Assembly: GCF_947252345.1 (NCBI RefSeq)
Contig: NZ_CAMXVC010000004.1
Coordinates: 1-64,000, forward strand
Direction: 5' to 3'
DNA: 64,000 nt
Source of the DNA: an uncultured Finegoldia sp.
Lineage (GTDB): Bacteria; Bacillota; Clostridia; Tissierellales; Peptoniphilaceae
In this document: positions 45,712 through 54,861 of the stretch, one piece after another
Numbering within the stretch: position 1 is the first letter of the stretch
Layout: each line of letters opens with the position of its first letter
The notes under the pieces: generated by a model
Seen by the model: only the letters and a program-made list of their open reading frames with translations
What the model was told of the DNA's origin: nothing
The model's database searches: none
Translations under genes and position numbers: made by a program

Positions 45712-47046
45712 ATGAAAAAGATACAAAAATATTTAAAAGATAATCCGCCATTGGTTTTAATTCTAAGCTTTTTTTCTTTGATAATAATAGGCTCTTTTTT
45801 CTTATGGTTACCTATTAGTCAAAATAAAATAAAAATAGAATACTTAGATTGTCTTTTCACTGCTACATCCTCGGTTTGTGTAACAGGATTAGTTACTGTT
45901 CCGACTTTTAGTGCGTGGAGTGTTTTCGGCAAGACTATAATTATTATATTAATTCAAATGGGTGGATTAGGTTTTATGACATTTGCAACTCTGATTGCAC
46001 TTGTTATGGGTAGAAGAATTACTTTAAAAGATAGATTAATAATAAAAGAACAAACAAATAGTATTGATATGCAGGGTATGGTTAAGCTAATTAAGTATAT
46101 TTTAATATCAACTTTTACGTTTGAAACTATTGGTGCATTACTTCTGATGATAAGATTTGTACCAATGTACGGATTTAAGGGGATTTTTTACAGCTTTTTC
46201 CACTCTATATCAGGATTTTGCAATGCTGGGTTTGATATTTTAGGGCCAAATTCATTGATAGATTTCAATACTCATTGGTTTATTTTAATGGTTATTGGTT
46301 TATTGATAATCATTGGTGGTATAGGATTTAATGTTATATTGGATATTGTTCACAATAAGTTAAATTTTAGAAAGTATACTTTGCATACGAAAATTGTTTT
46401 GACAACGACGATTTTAATGCTATCAATTACTTCGATTTTAATTTTTGTTATGGAATTTGCCAATCCCTATACTATTGGAAAATTAAATGTTTTTAATAAA
46501 ATATCAAACTCTATTTTTCAAGCTATCACTCTTCGAACTGCTGGATTTGCATCAATTAGTCAATCAGATTTGCTTGATAGTTCAAGCGTTTTATCTATTT
46601 TGAATATGTTTATCGGAGGTTCACCTGCCGGAACAGCTGGAGGTATTAAGACAACAACTTTTGCGTTATTGATTATTGTAGCTATTAGTGAAATAAAAGG
46701 CAGAGAAGATGTTGAAGTATTTGATAGAAGGATAAGAGTATCGCAAATAAAAAAAGCCTTGGCAATAATAACACTATCATTGGCATGGGTAATATTTGTA
46801 ACATTTTTGATTTTGTTAATAGACAAAGCAAAATATTTAGATGTAGTATATGAAGTTGTAAGTGCATTTGGTACGGTTGGATTGACTAGAAGCTTAACTC
46901 CAAACTTTAACAGTATATCGAAAATACTAATTATAATGACAATGTACATTGGGAGAGTTGGCTCATTGACGATATTATTTGCACTTTCAAATTCAAAAAA
47001 CAAAAAAGCTTATAAAGAAGCACACGAAAATATTATTATAGGTTAG
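45712..47046 (+). CDS. ktrB: Ktr/Trk potassium uptake membrane subunit
   Basis: A 444-residue SKT-family K+ channel-like transporter with four repeats of the M1-P-M2 type. Filter-like signatures: TATSSVCVTGLVTV, SISGFCNAGFDI, ITLRTAGFASI and SAFGTVGLTRS. Length and a single-RCK partner fit KtrB rather than TrkH. An in-frame TTG at 45706 lies inside the probable promoter, so ATG 45712 is used. ktrA follows 12 bases later. Confidence 0.93.
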   Translation: MKKIQKYLKDNPPLVLILSFFSLIIIGSFFLWLPISQNKIKIEYLDCLFTATSSVCVTGLVTVPTFSAWSVFGKTIIIILIQMGGLGFMTFATLIALVMGRRITLKDRLIIKEQTNSIDMQGMVKLIKYILISTFTFETIGALLLMIRFVPMYGFKGIFYSFFHSISGFCNAGFDILGPNSLIDFNTHWFILMVIGLLIIIGGIGFNVILDIVHNKLNFRKYTLHTKIVLTTTILMLSITSILIFVMEFANPYTIGKLNVFNKISNSIFQAITLRTAGFASISQSDLLDSSSVLSILNMFIGGSPAGTAGGIKTTTFALLIIVAISEIKGREDVEVFDRRIRVSQIKKALAIITLSLAWVIFVTFLILLIDKAKYLDVVYEVVSAFGTVGLTRSLTPNFNSISKILIIMTMYIGRVGSLTILFALSNSKNKKAYKEAHENIIIG

Positions 47047-47058
47047 GTTAGAATATTT

Positions 47059-47736
47059 ATGAAACAATTTGTAGTTGTTGGCTGCGGTAGGTTCGGCAGA
47101 GCCTGTGCAGTCGAGTTAGCAAACACTGGTCACGAAGTTTTGCTAATAGATAATAATGAAGATACAGTTGATGAGATGAGTAGAATAGTTACTCATGCTG
47201 TATACATTGAACATTTGACAGAGAACTCTCTTAGTTCTGTAGGGGTAGGTAATTTTGATGTAGCAATAGTTGCTATTTCTTCAAATTTTGAAGCTTCAAT
47301 TTTATCTACAGTTGTATGCAAAAAATTAGGCGTTAAAAAAGTTATCACAAAAGCTAAAGACACATTGCATGGAAATATTTTGTTAAAAGTAGGAGCAGAT
47401 AAAACTATCATTCCGGAAAATGATTCTGCTGTTAGACTTGCAAGGAGCTTGAGTAGTGACCAAATATTTGATTATATTGAATTTACTGATGATTACTCCA
47501 TAGCAGAGATTACTCCAAAAAAAGAATGGATAGGCAAGAATTTTATAGAAATTGGTATCAGAAGCAAATACGGTATTAACGTAGTCGCAGTAAAAAATCA
47601 TGGACAGATGAACATCAACCCTGCCCCTGATTATTGCGTAAAATTTGAAGACTATTTGATAGTAATTGGTTCTAATGATGATTTAGAAAAGATTACAAAC
47701 GCAGGCGATAATAATGATAACCTCTACGTCAAATAA
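47059..47736 (+). CDS. ktrA: Ktr/Trk regulatory RCK subunit
   Basis: A 225-residue cytoplasmic gating subunit. The N-terminal RCK Rossmann domain has VVGCGRFGRACAVELANTGHEVLLID; the C-terminal RCK_C domain is about 135-218. It binds ATP/ADP or NAD(H) and controls KtrB. The 3' end overlaps trmH by 23 bases. Confidence 0.94.
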   Translation: MKQFVVVGCGRFGRACAVELANTGHEVLLIDNNEDTVDEMSRIVTHAVYIEHLTENSLSSVGVGNFDVAIVAISSNFEASILSTVVCKKLGVKKVITKAKDTLHGNILLKVGADKTIIPENDSAVRLARSLSSDQIFDYIEFTDDYSIAEITPKKEWIGKNFIEIGIRSKYGINVVAVKNHGQMNINPAPDYCVKFEDYLIVIGSNDDLEKITNAGDNNDNLYVK

Positions 47737-48445
47737 AATTTACAAACATTGCAAATCACTATATTCGAAAAAATTCAGATATAAATTCAGTGAATTTATA
47801 ATAGAAGGCTACAAACTGTACAATGAAGCTTTGCGTTCACGATTGAAAATCAAGCAAGTAATATTGAGAGAAGGAGAAGCTCCAATAGAAGGAAGTGTTA
47901 TTTTTGATAAAAAAACATTCGATAGCTTGAGTGAGATGAATAATTCAGAAGGAATTATTTGTGTGGTAGAATTTTTAGAAAAATTTCAAGATGATAGTGA
48001 CAAGATTTTGTTCTTAGAAAATATAAACGACCCTGGAAATTTAGGCACGATAATCAGAAGTGCCGAAGCTTTTGGGTATAAGAAAATTATTATGTCACAT
48101 AATAGCTGTGATATTTACAATTTAAAAACTGTTCGAAGTGCAATGGGAAGTTTATTTAGATTATCGATAGAATACAGAGATATTAGTATTTTAAATGAGT
48201 ATAAAAATAAAGGATTTAAGATTTATGAAACTTCCTTAGAAAAAAATTCAAAAAGTATTTTAGAAATAAAGAAAAAAACAAAACACATTTTAATCATAGG
48301 TAATGAAGCGAATGGGATTTCAAATGAAATCAAAAGTTTTGCCGATGAGTTTCTCATTATACCAATGGATGGGATAACTGAATCTTTGAATGCTTCGATA
48401 GCAGCGAGTTTAAGTATGTTTTATTTGTCTAAATTGACAAATTAA
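47714..48445 (+). CDS. TrmH/SpoU-family RNA 2'-O-methyltransferase
   Basis: A 243-residue SPOUT methyltransferase: N-terminal substrate-binding part (SKKFRYKFSEFIIEGYKLYNEA), then catalytic motifs ENINDPGNLGTIIRSAEAFG, IIGNEANGIS and IPMDGITESLNASIAASLSM, which form the AdoMet knot. Likely methylates ribose in rRNA or tRNA; the site is unknown. The -35 element of the Phe T-box promoter lies inside its last codons. Confidence 0.93.
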   Translation: MITSTSNKIYKHCKSLYSKKFRYKFSEFIIEGYKLYNEALRSRLKIKQVILREGEAPIEGSVIFDKKTFDSLSEMNNSEGIICVVEFLEKFQDDSDKILFLENINDPGNLGTIIRSAEAFGYKKIIMSHNSCDIYNLKTVRSAMGSLFRLSIEYRDISILNEYKNKGFKIYETSLEKNSKSILEIKKKTKHILIIGNEANGISNEIKSFADEFLIIPMDGITESLNASIAASLSMFYLSKLTN

Positions 48446-48462
48446 TAATTATGTTATAAAAT
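48434..48462 (+). promoter_or_regulatory. Promoter of pheST T-box transcript
   Basis: TTGACA at 48434-48439, 17-base spacer, TAAAAT at 48457-48462. The -35 is inside the end of the trmH-like gene. Confidence 0.65.
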
Positions 48463-48474
48463 ATAAAAAAATGT

Positions 48475-48672
48475 TGAAGAAGAAAATACAAATGTAGATA
48501 TTAAGAGAGGTATGGGTTGGTGAAACATATTTATCGAAATTTGTTGGTTCGCTTTGAAGTTGCCAATAGGCCGTATAATGTGCGTTAAACTTATGAGTGA
48601 TGTTATCATAAATTGGGTGGTACCGCGGAAAAATACAATCTTTCGTCCCATATCGGGATGAGGGATTTTTTT
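48475..48672 (+). promoter_or_regulatory. Phe T-box riboswitch leader with terminator
   Basis: Elements: AAGAGAGG near 48504, GGTTGGTGAAAC loop near 48515, specifier TTC (48548-48550) followed by GCTTTGAAG, T-box GGGTGGTACCGCGG (48615-48628), and a terminator in which TCCC near 48646 pairs with GGGA near 48662 ahead of T7. It controls pheS-pheT through uncharged tRNA-Phe. Confidence 0.9.
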
Positions 48673-48691
48673 ATTTGTAAAAGGAGATAAA

Positions 48692-49714
48692 ATGAAAAAA
48701 GAAATTTTAAAAATTAAAGAAAAAAGCTTGGGCTTAATAGAACAAGCAAGTGATTTAAAATTATTAGACGAGATTAGAGTAAAAATTCTTGGTAAAAAAG
48801 GTGATTTGACATTACTACTTAGAAATATGGGTAATTTGTCAAAAGAAGAAAGACCAATAATTGGTCAATTAGCAAATGAAGTGCGTTCTAAAATTGAAGA
48901 GTCACTATCTGAAAAACTTGAACAATTAAAATCTGAAAAAAAGAAATTTAAATTAAAAGAAGAAGAAATTGATGTAACGGCAAATAGAGGTATGAGAGAA
49001 GTATCTCATAAACACCCATTAAACGAAACAATAATTCAGCTTGAAAATTTATTTCAAACAATGGGATTTGATATTGTAGATGGTCCTGAAATCGACACAG
49101 TTGAAAATACATTTGATTTATTGAACTCTCCGAAATATCACCCATCGAGGTCGTTATCAGACACATTTTATTTAGATGACAAAACAGTTTTAAGGCCACA
49201 CACATCAAGCGTACAAATAAGAACTATGAAAACACAAAAACCTCCAATAAGAATGGTTTCTGCGGGAAGAACATTCAGATTTGATGATGTAGATGACACG
49301 CATTCACCGATGTTTCATCAAATTGAAGGTCTTGTAGTTGATAAAAATGTTACTATGGCTAACTTAATGGATACGATTAATATTTTTATTAAAAATTTAT
49401 TTGGAGAAGAAATTCAAACGAGATTTAGACCACATTACTTTCCATTTACTGAGCCATCTATGGAAGTGGATGTTACTTGTTTTGATTGCAAAGGTAAAGG
49501 ATGCCTAAGCTGTAACAACACTGGTTGGAGCATGGAACTTTTAGGTTGCGGAATGGTACACCCAAATGTTTTGCGCAATTGTGGAATTGACCCAGAAGTA
49601 TACACTGGATTTGCTTTTGGAATGGGCGTTGATAGAATAACGATGGTTAAGCATAAAATTGATAATATTAGATTATTGTACGATAATGATAAGAGATTTT
49701 TGGAACAGTTCTAG
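48692..49714 (+). CDS. pheS: Phenylalanyl-tRNA synthetase alpha subunit
   Basis: A 340-residue catalytic subunit: N-terminal coiled coil (1-90), motif 2 VSAGRTFRFDDVDDTHSPMFHQIEG, EPSMEVDVTCF with a CFDCKGKGCLSCNNTGW Cys cluster, and motif 3 GFAFGMGVDRITMVKH. AAAGGAGATAAA precedes the ATG. Pairs with pheT 8 bases downstream. Confidence 0.98.
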   Translation: MKKEILKIKEKSLGLIEQASDLKLLDEIRVKILGKKGDLTLLLRNMGNLSKEERPIIGQLANEVRSKIEESLSEKLEQLKSEKKKFKLKEEEIDVTANRGMREVSHKHPLNETIIQLENLFQTMGFDIVDGPEIDTVENTFDLLNSPKYHPSRSLSDTFYLDDKTVLRPHTSSVQIRTMKTQKPPIRMVSAGRTFRFDDVDDTHSPMFHQIEGLVVDKNVTMANLMDTINIFIKNLFGEEIQTRFRPHYFPFTEPSMEVDVTCFDCKGKGCLSCNNTGWSMELLGCGMVHPNVLRNCGIDPEVYTGFAFGMGVDRITMVKHKIDNIRLLYDNDKRFLEQF

Positions 49715-49722
49715 GAGGAAAT

Positions 49723-52095
49723 ATGTTATTACCTATTAATTGGTTAAAAGACTATGTAGATGTAGACGAATCTATAAAAGTAATCACTGATAGACTTTCA
49801 GAGACAGGAAGTCACGTCGAATCTGTAATTGACAAAAGCGAAAATTTGAATGACAAATTAATTGTCGCAAAAATAAATAAAATTGAAAAACACCCAAATG
49901 CTGACAAATTATCTATTGTAACATTAGATACAGGAGATGGAGAAGCAAATGTAGTAACTGGAGCGAAAAACATAAAAGAAGGTCAGTATGTTTGCTACGC
50001 AAAAGTAGGTGCGACACTTCCTAGAGGTATTGTTTTGAAAGAAGTTGACCTAAAAGGTGTTGTCAGTCCAGGAATGCTTACAAGCTTTGAAGAAATGGGA
50101 TTTGAGACATCTGTAGTTGACAAAAACTCAAAAGAAGGGATAGCCGTATTGTCTGAAAATAAAGTTGGAGAATCCGTTATTAAGGCATTGGAGATTGACG
50201 AACCTATTATCGAATTTGAGATAACCCCTAATAGACCAGATTGCTTATCAGTGTTGGGTATGGCAAGAGAATATGCTGCATCATTTGGAAAAAAAATAAA
50301 GTATCCATCAATAGATATAAACAAATTTGAAGATGATGTAAAAAATTATATTTCCGAAATTGATATACAAACAGAAAAATGTAGTAGATATGTGGCACGA
50401 GTAATCAAAAATGTAGAAATAACTGATAGCCCACAATGGCTTAAGAACAGACTTATACAATCAGGAATTAGACCTATTAACAATATTGTTGATGTAACTA
50501 ATTTTGTAATGCTAGAAACTGGTCAACCTATTCACGCTTATGATTTGGATAAAATTTCAGATAAGAAAATCATTGTAAAAGAATCTGGAAAAGAAAAATT
50601 TACAGCTATTGATTCAGTGGAAAGAGAATTATCAAATGATATAATAATTTGTGATGGCAAAAACACTCTTGGAATTGCTGGAATTATGGGAGGATTGGAT
50701 TCTGAGATAACAAAAGAAACTAAGAATGTTTTAATTGAAGCGGCTAGTTTTGATAGTGATACAATCAGATTATCTTCAAGAAGATTACAATTGAGGACGG
50801 ATGCTTCTACAAGATTTGAGAAAGGCGTAAGCCAACAATTATGCGATTTAGCTTCTTTGAGGGTTTGCAAATTAATTGAAGACATCTCTGAATCTACTGT
50901 AATCAATAATTCTTTTGATATAGTAACAAAAGAAGAAAAATTAGAAGATGTCACTTTGTCATACAAAAAATGTAATGAGTTATTGGGTTCTGAAATTTCA
51001 AATGAAGAAATTAAAAATATTTTGCAGTTATTGGAATTCAAAATAATTTATGATGATGAAGAAAAGATAACTGTAAAAGTACCATTCCATAGACAAGATG
51101 TTGGAATATATCAAGATTTAATAGAAGAAGTAGGTAGAATTTATGGATTTGAAAAAATAGGAGCCAAACCTTTAATAGGAAAGCTGAAAAGAGGTATTAA
51201 AAGTCAGGAACGAATTGCTATTGACCATTGCAAAAAAGCAATGTATTCAATGAACACATATGAAGTTCTTTCGTATTCTTTTATAAGTCCTAAGTCATAT
51301 AAAAAGGCTATAGTTCATATGAATGATGATGAGTTAATTAAACTTATCAATCCATTAGGAGAAGATTATTCAGTAATGAGATCTACAATTTTGCCAAATA
51401 TTTTAGATATTCTATCTAAAAACTACAAAAATAAAATTGAAGATATTTGTGTTTATGAATTGGGTAATACTTTCCACGTGAAAAATGATGATAGATTGGA
51501 AACCAAAAAATTAGCAATTGGAATGTATGGCAAATATGATTTTTACGATATTAGAGCTATGATTTTGTCTTTATTTAATGAACTCGGTATAAAAGATTAT
51601 ATAATTAAAAAGAATACAAATAATAAGACTTACCATAGTGGAAGATGTGCTGATGTAGTAATTAACAATGAAATTGTTGCCACATTTGGTGAAATTAGTT
51701 TTGAAGTTGCAGAAAATTATGATTTTGACAATAGAGTTTATGTTGGTGAAATTCATTTTACAGAATTGATTAAATTTATGGATTTCAAAAAAATATACAC
51801 ACCAATTAGTAAATATCCTTCAATTGAACGTGATATAGCTCTTGTGGTTAATAGAGATTTGGAAAGTATCGAAATTGAAAAAGAAATAATTAAGCATTCT
51901 AATGGAATTATAAAAAAAGTATATCTTTTTGATGAATACAAAGGTGAACACGTTGAAAATGATAAGAAGAGTTTAGCTTACAGGATAATTTATCAATCTA
52001 AAGATGAAACATTAAAAGATAAGATAATAGAAAAGATACAAGAAGAAATATTAATGTCATTAGAACAAAAATTCAATGCAACATTAAGAAAGTAG
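49723..52095 (+). CDS. pheT: Phenylalanyl-tRNA synthetase beta subunit
   Basis: A 790-residue subunit: N-terminal EMAP/OB tRNA-binding domain (about 40-150; HPNADKLSIVTLDTG), B1 core (FEITPNRPDCLSVLGMAREYAA), B3/B4 editing domain, B5 and the C-terminal ferredoxin-like anticodon domain (PISKYPSIERDIALVV). Forms the alpha2beta2 enzyme with PheS and hydrolyses misacylated Tyr-tRNA. Confidence 0.98.
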   Translation: MLLPINWLKDYVDVDESIKVITDRLSETGSHVESVIDKSENLNDKLIVAKINKIEKHPNADKLSIVTLDTGDGEANVVTGAKNIKEGQYVCYAKVGATLPRGIVLKEVDLKGVVSPGMLTSFEEMGFETSVVDKNSKEGIAVLSENKVGESVIKALEIDEPIIEFEITPNRPDCLSVLGMAREYAASFGKKIKYPSIDINKFEDDVKNYISEIDIQTEKCSRYVARVIKNVEITDSPQWLKNRLIQSGIRPINNIVDVTNFVMLETGQPIHAYDLDKISDKKIIVKESGKEKFTAIDSVERELSNDIIICDGKNTLGIAGIMGGLDSEITKETKNVLIEAASFDSDTIRLSSRRLQLRTDASTRFEKGVSQQLCDLASLRVCKLIEDISESTVINNSFDIVTKEEKLEDVTLSYKKCNELLGSEISNEEIKNILQLLEFKIIYDDEEKITVKVPFHRQDVGIYQDLIEEVGRIYGFEKIGAKPLIGKLKRGIKSQERIAIDHCKKAMYSMNTYEVLSYSFISPKSYKKAIVHMNDDELIKLINPLGEDYSVMRSTILPNILDILSKNYKNKIEDICVYELGNTFHVKNDDRLETKKLAIGMYGKYDFYDIRAMILSLFNELGIKDYIIKKNTNNKTYHSGRCADVVINNEIVATFGEISFEVAENYDFDNRVYVGEIHFTELIKFMDFKKIYTPISKYPSIERDIALVVNRDLESIEIEKEIIKHSNGIIKKVYLFDEYKGEHVENDKKSLAYRIIYQSKDETLKDKIIEKIQEEILMSLEQKFNATLRK

Positions 52096-52103
52096 GAAGG
52101 CAT

Positions 52104-52736
52104 ATGAACAAATTACAAGTTGTAATTCAAGGTACGACTTATAATATAGTAACTGATAAGACTAAAGAACAAACTGATGAAATAGTATCTAAAATCAACA
52201 AAAATATTTCGGATTGCAAAAATAATAATCCTAAGTTAACAACATTAAATGCAACAATTCTTTCACTTATGAATTTAGAAGAATCATACGCAAACACAGT
52301 AACTGAGTTTAGACAATATAAAGAAGAAAATGCTCCGATAGTTAAGGATTACAAAAAATTAAAACTCGATTGTGAGAAACTATATCAAAATCTTGTAGTT
52401 AAAGAATCTGATTTAAAGAAAATAAATAAACAAGTCGAAGAATTAAAACAAAAATCAAATAAAGAAATTGATGATATTAAAAGCAATTCAAATGTTTATA
52501 TTTCTGAATTAAAAACTAGTTACGAAAAAAAAATAAATGAATTAACGAAAAAAATCGAAAAAAATAATTCTACAATAGAAGATTTAAAAAATCAGATTGA
52601 ATACTATAAAAATGATAATGACTCGGTATCTAAAGAATATAAGAAATTAAAAGATGATTACAATAATTTAGCATTCGAAAAAAATAAAATTGAAAATATC
52701 CTAATGGATTACCAAAGGAATGAAACAATTGACTAA
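52104..52736 (+). CDS. zapA: ZapA-like division protein with long coiled-coil extension
   Basis: Residues 1-90 match ZapA (MNKLQVVIQGTTYNIVTDK ... TTLNATILSLMNLEESY), which bundles FtsZ at the division ring. Residues about 90-210 are a Lys/Glu/Asn-rich predicted coiled coil with heptad-like Leu/Ile spacing, making the protein about twice the usual ZapA length. It is 8 bases after pheT and overlaps the next gene by 17 bases. AGGAAGGC precedes the ATG. Confidence 0.85.
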   Translation: MNKLQVVIQGTTYNIVTDKTKEQTDEIVSKINKNISDCKNNNPKLTTLNATILSLMNLEESYANTVTEFRQYKEENAPIVKDYKKLKLDCEKLYQNLVVKESDLKKINKQVEELKQKSNKEIDDIKSNSNVYISELKTSYEKKINELTKKIEKNNSTIEDLKNQIEYYKNDNDSVSKEYKKLKDDYNNLAFEKNKIENILMDYQRNETID

Positions 52737-54861
52737 TGAAATTTTAGCTCCTTGTGGAAATTGGGAAATGGTTAAAGCCAGCGTTAGTGCTGGCTGTAAC
52801 GCTATTTATTTGGGAACAAAAGAATTTTCAGCTAGAGCTTATGCAGAGAATTTTACAGTAGAAGATGTAGAGAAGGTTGTGCAATACTGTCATCTTAGAA
52901 ATGTTAAAGTATATGTAACATTGAACACTCTAATCAAAGAATCTGAAATAAAAAATGCTATAAATTATGTAAACAGATTATATAATATCGATATCGATGC
53001 GTTGATTGTTCAAGATTTAGGATTGGCATATCTTGTCAATAAATTTTTTCCAGATTTGGATTTACACGCATCAACTCAAATCAATATCAATAATTTAAAT
53101 GGAGCTATTGTAGCAAAGAGAATTGGATTTAAAAGAATTGTACTTGCTCGTGAAACAGATATTGAAGAATTAAAAAATATAAGAAACAACTGCGATATTG
53201 AGATTGAAGTTTTCATTCATGGCTCATTATGTGTGTGTCAATCGGGGCAATGTTTGATGAGTTCTCTTAATGGTGATAGAAGTGCAAATAGAGGAAGGTG
53301 TGCTCAACCTTGTAGGAAAGATTATACCATTGAATTGAAAAATAAGACCATTAATTCAAAATTATCATATCTATCTCCGAAAGATTTGTGCACAATAGAT
53401 AATATATCTGAAATTGCTAAATTCTGCGATAGTCTTAAAATCGAAGGAAGGATGAAATCAAAAGAATATGTTTATTCTGTAGTTAAATCTTATAGAGAAA
53501 TGTTAATCAATAATAAAAATGATTATTTCTTGGATGAGGTAAAAAATAGAGGATTCACAAAAGGTTTGATCAACAATTGTTCAGGCAAAGATTATGTGGA
53601 ATTAGGTCGAAAAAGTCAAGTTAAAGGTAATGTAGTTGGCAAAATAATAAGAAAAGGTCAAATCAAATTTCTAAAAGATGTTTTTAAAAAAGATATACTA
53701 ATCTTATTTAATGGAACAAAAACATTCCCTCTTACAATGACAGAAGACTATAGAACAAACAGCGTCATTTCATTTGAAAATATTGATGACGCTGTTGTTA
53801 ATTCAGAGGTTAAAAGGGTTAGTCATATAAAAATTGTTGAATTATCGGAATCCGAAAAAAATGTTCAGATAGATTTAAATGTTAAATTTATTTGCAAGAG
53901 TTCTAGTCCAATAGAAATTTATGTAAACGAGGTAAAATACACTACAAATACGATTGCTCAATCAGCTAAAAACAAACCAATTGATAATTCGTTTGTCATA
54001 AATCAACTACTAAAGACTGGAAATTATCCTGTTAAAATAAGAAGTTTAAATGTTGAATTAGATGATGGTTTATTTCTGTCAAAGAGTCAGATCAATCAAA
54101 TCAGAAGAGATTTTATAGAAAGTTATTTAAATTCAATTTCAAACTTCAACAAAAGAGCATCAAAAAATATAGAATCTTACCAAATAAACGAATTGATTTC
54201 AAAAAGGACGGCTTCTTACAAAGAAATAAAAACAGTTTTTGAAAATGAAATTGACGGATACAGCGATAAAATTTCATCTAATTTTATTGTTAAAGTTCCT
54301 AGATTTTTGAATGAATCGAAAACAAAAGATTTCATTAAAAATTGTAGAGAACACAGTGTAAATAGATTATTAATAAATAATTTAGGAGATTTAGTAATCG
54401 CTGAAAAATTACAGGCAAAATATATAGTGAGTGATTACCAAATGAATGTATTTAATTCATTTACAAGTAAAGTTCTTTATGATTTGGGCGTTGATGTTAT
54501 AACATTATCGGTTGAACTAAACAAAAAAGAAATAAAACAGATAATCGACAATTCTCCATATAAATATGAATTAGTTGTAGAGGATAATTTAATTAATATG
54601 ATTACAGTATACTGCCCTTTTTCAAGTATAAAAAAATGTGATGCAACAAATTGCCAAAATTGTAGTTTTAATGATTGCTTTATTACTGGAGATTTTTCAA
54701 AATATCGTGTTATTAGAAAAAATGGATATTCTTTAATTTATTCTTGTGATAAAATTAGAATAGATACTGATAAAATAAATTTAGATTTGTATTCTGTTAG
54801 AAAGAATAAATCTGCAATTGGAAAACCTAATGAGTTTCATTTTAAAAAAGGAATTTTATAG
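52720..54861 (+). CDS. U32-family peptidase/RNA hydroxylase-like protein
   Basis: A 713-residue protein of the U32 group with a C-terminal DUF3656-like extension. N-terminal LAPCGNWEMVKASVSAGCNAIYLG and the U32 signature EVFIHGSLCVCQSGQCLMSS ... GRCAQPCRKDY hold the conserved Cys cluster. Another cluster, CPFSSIKKCDATNCQNC, is near the C-terminus. Some relatives (RlhA, TrhP) are RNA hydroxylation factors rather than proteases. The ATG lies inside the zapA end; mutS2 begins at the base after its stop. Confidence 0.9.
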   Translation: MKQLTNEILAPCGNWEMVKASVSAGCNAIYLGTKEFSARAYAENFTVEDVEKVVQYCHLRNVKVYVTLNTLIKESEIKNAINYVNRLYNIDIDALIVQDLGLAYLVNKFFPDLDLHASTQININNLNGAIVAKRIGFKRIVLARETDIEELKNIRNNCDIEIEVFIHGSLCVCQSGQCLMSSLNGDRSANRGRCAQPCRKDYTIELKNKTINSKLSYLSPKDLCTIDNISEIAKFCDSLKIEGRMKSKEYVYSVVKSYREMLINNKNDYFLDEVKNRGFTKGLINNCSGKDYVELGRKSQVKGNVVGKIIRKGQIKFLKDVFKKDILILFNGTKTFPLTMTEDYRTNSVISFENIDDAVVNSEVKRVSHIKIVELSESEKNVQIDLNVKFICKSSSPIEIYVNEVKYTTNTIAQSAKNKPIDNSFVINQLLKTGNYPVKIRSLNVELDDGLFLSKSQINQIRRDFIESYLNSISNFNKRASKNIESYQINELISKRTASYKEIKTVFENEIDGYSDKISSNFIVKVPRFLNESKTKDFIKNCREHSVNRLLINNLGDLVIAEKLQAKYIVSDYQMNVFNSFTSKVLYDLGVDVITLSVELNKKEIKQIIDNSPYKYELVVEDNLINMITVYCPFSSIKKCDATNCQNCSFNDCFITGDFSKYRVIRKNGYSLIYSCDKIRIDTDKINLDLYSVRKNKSAIGKPNEFHFKKGIL

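Noticed and set aside
52777..52794. GCCAGC/GCTGGC hairpin near the start of the U32 gene
   Set aside because: Coding for conserved KASVSAGC residues and no T-run; no regulatory partner seen.
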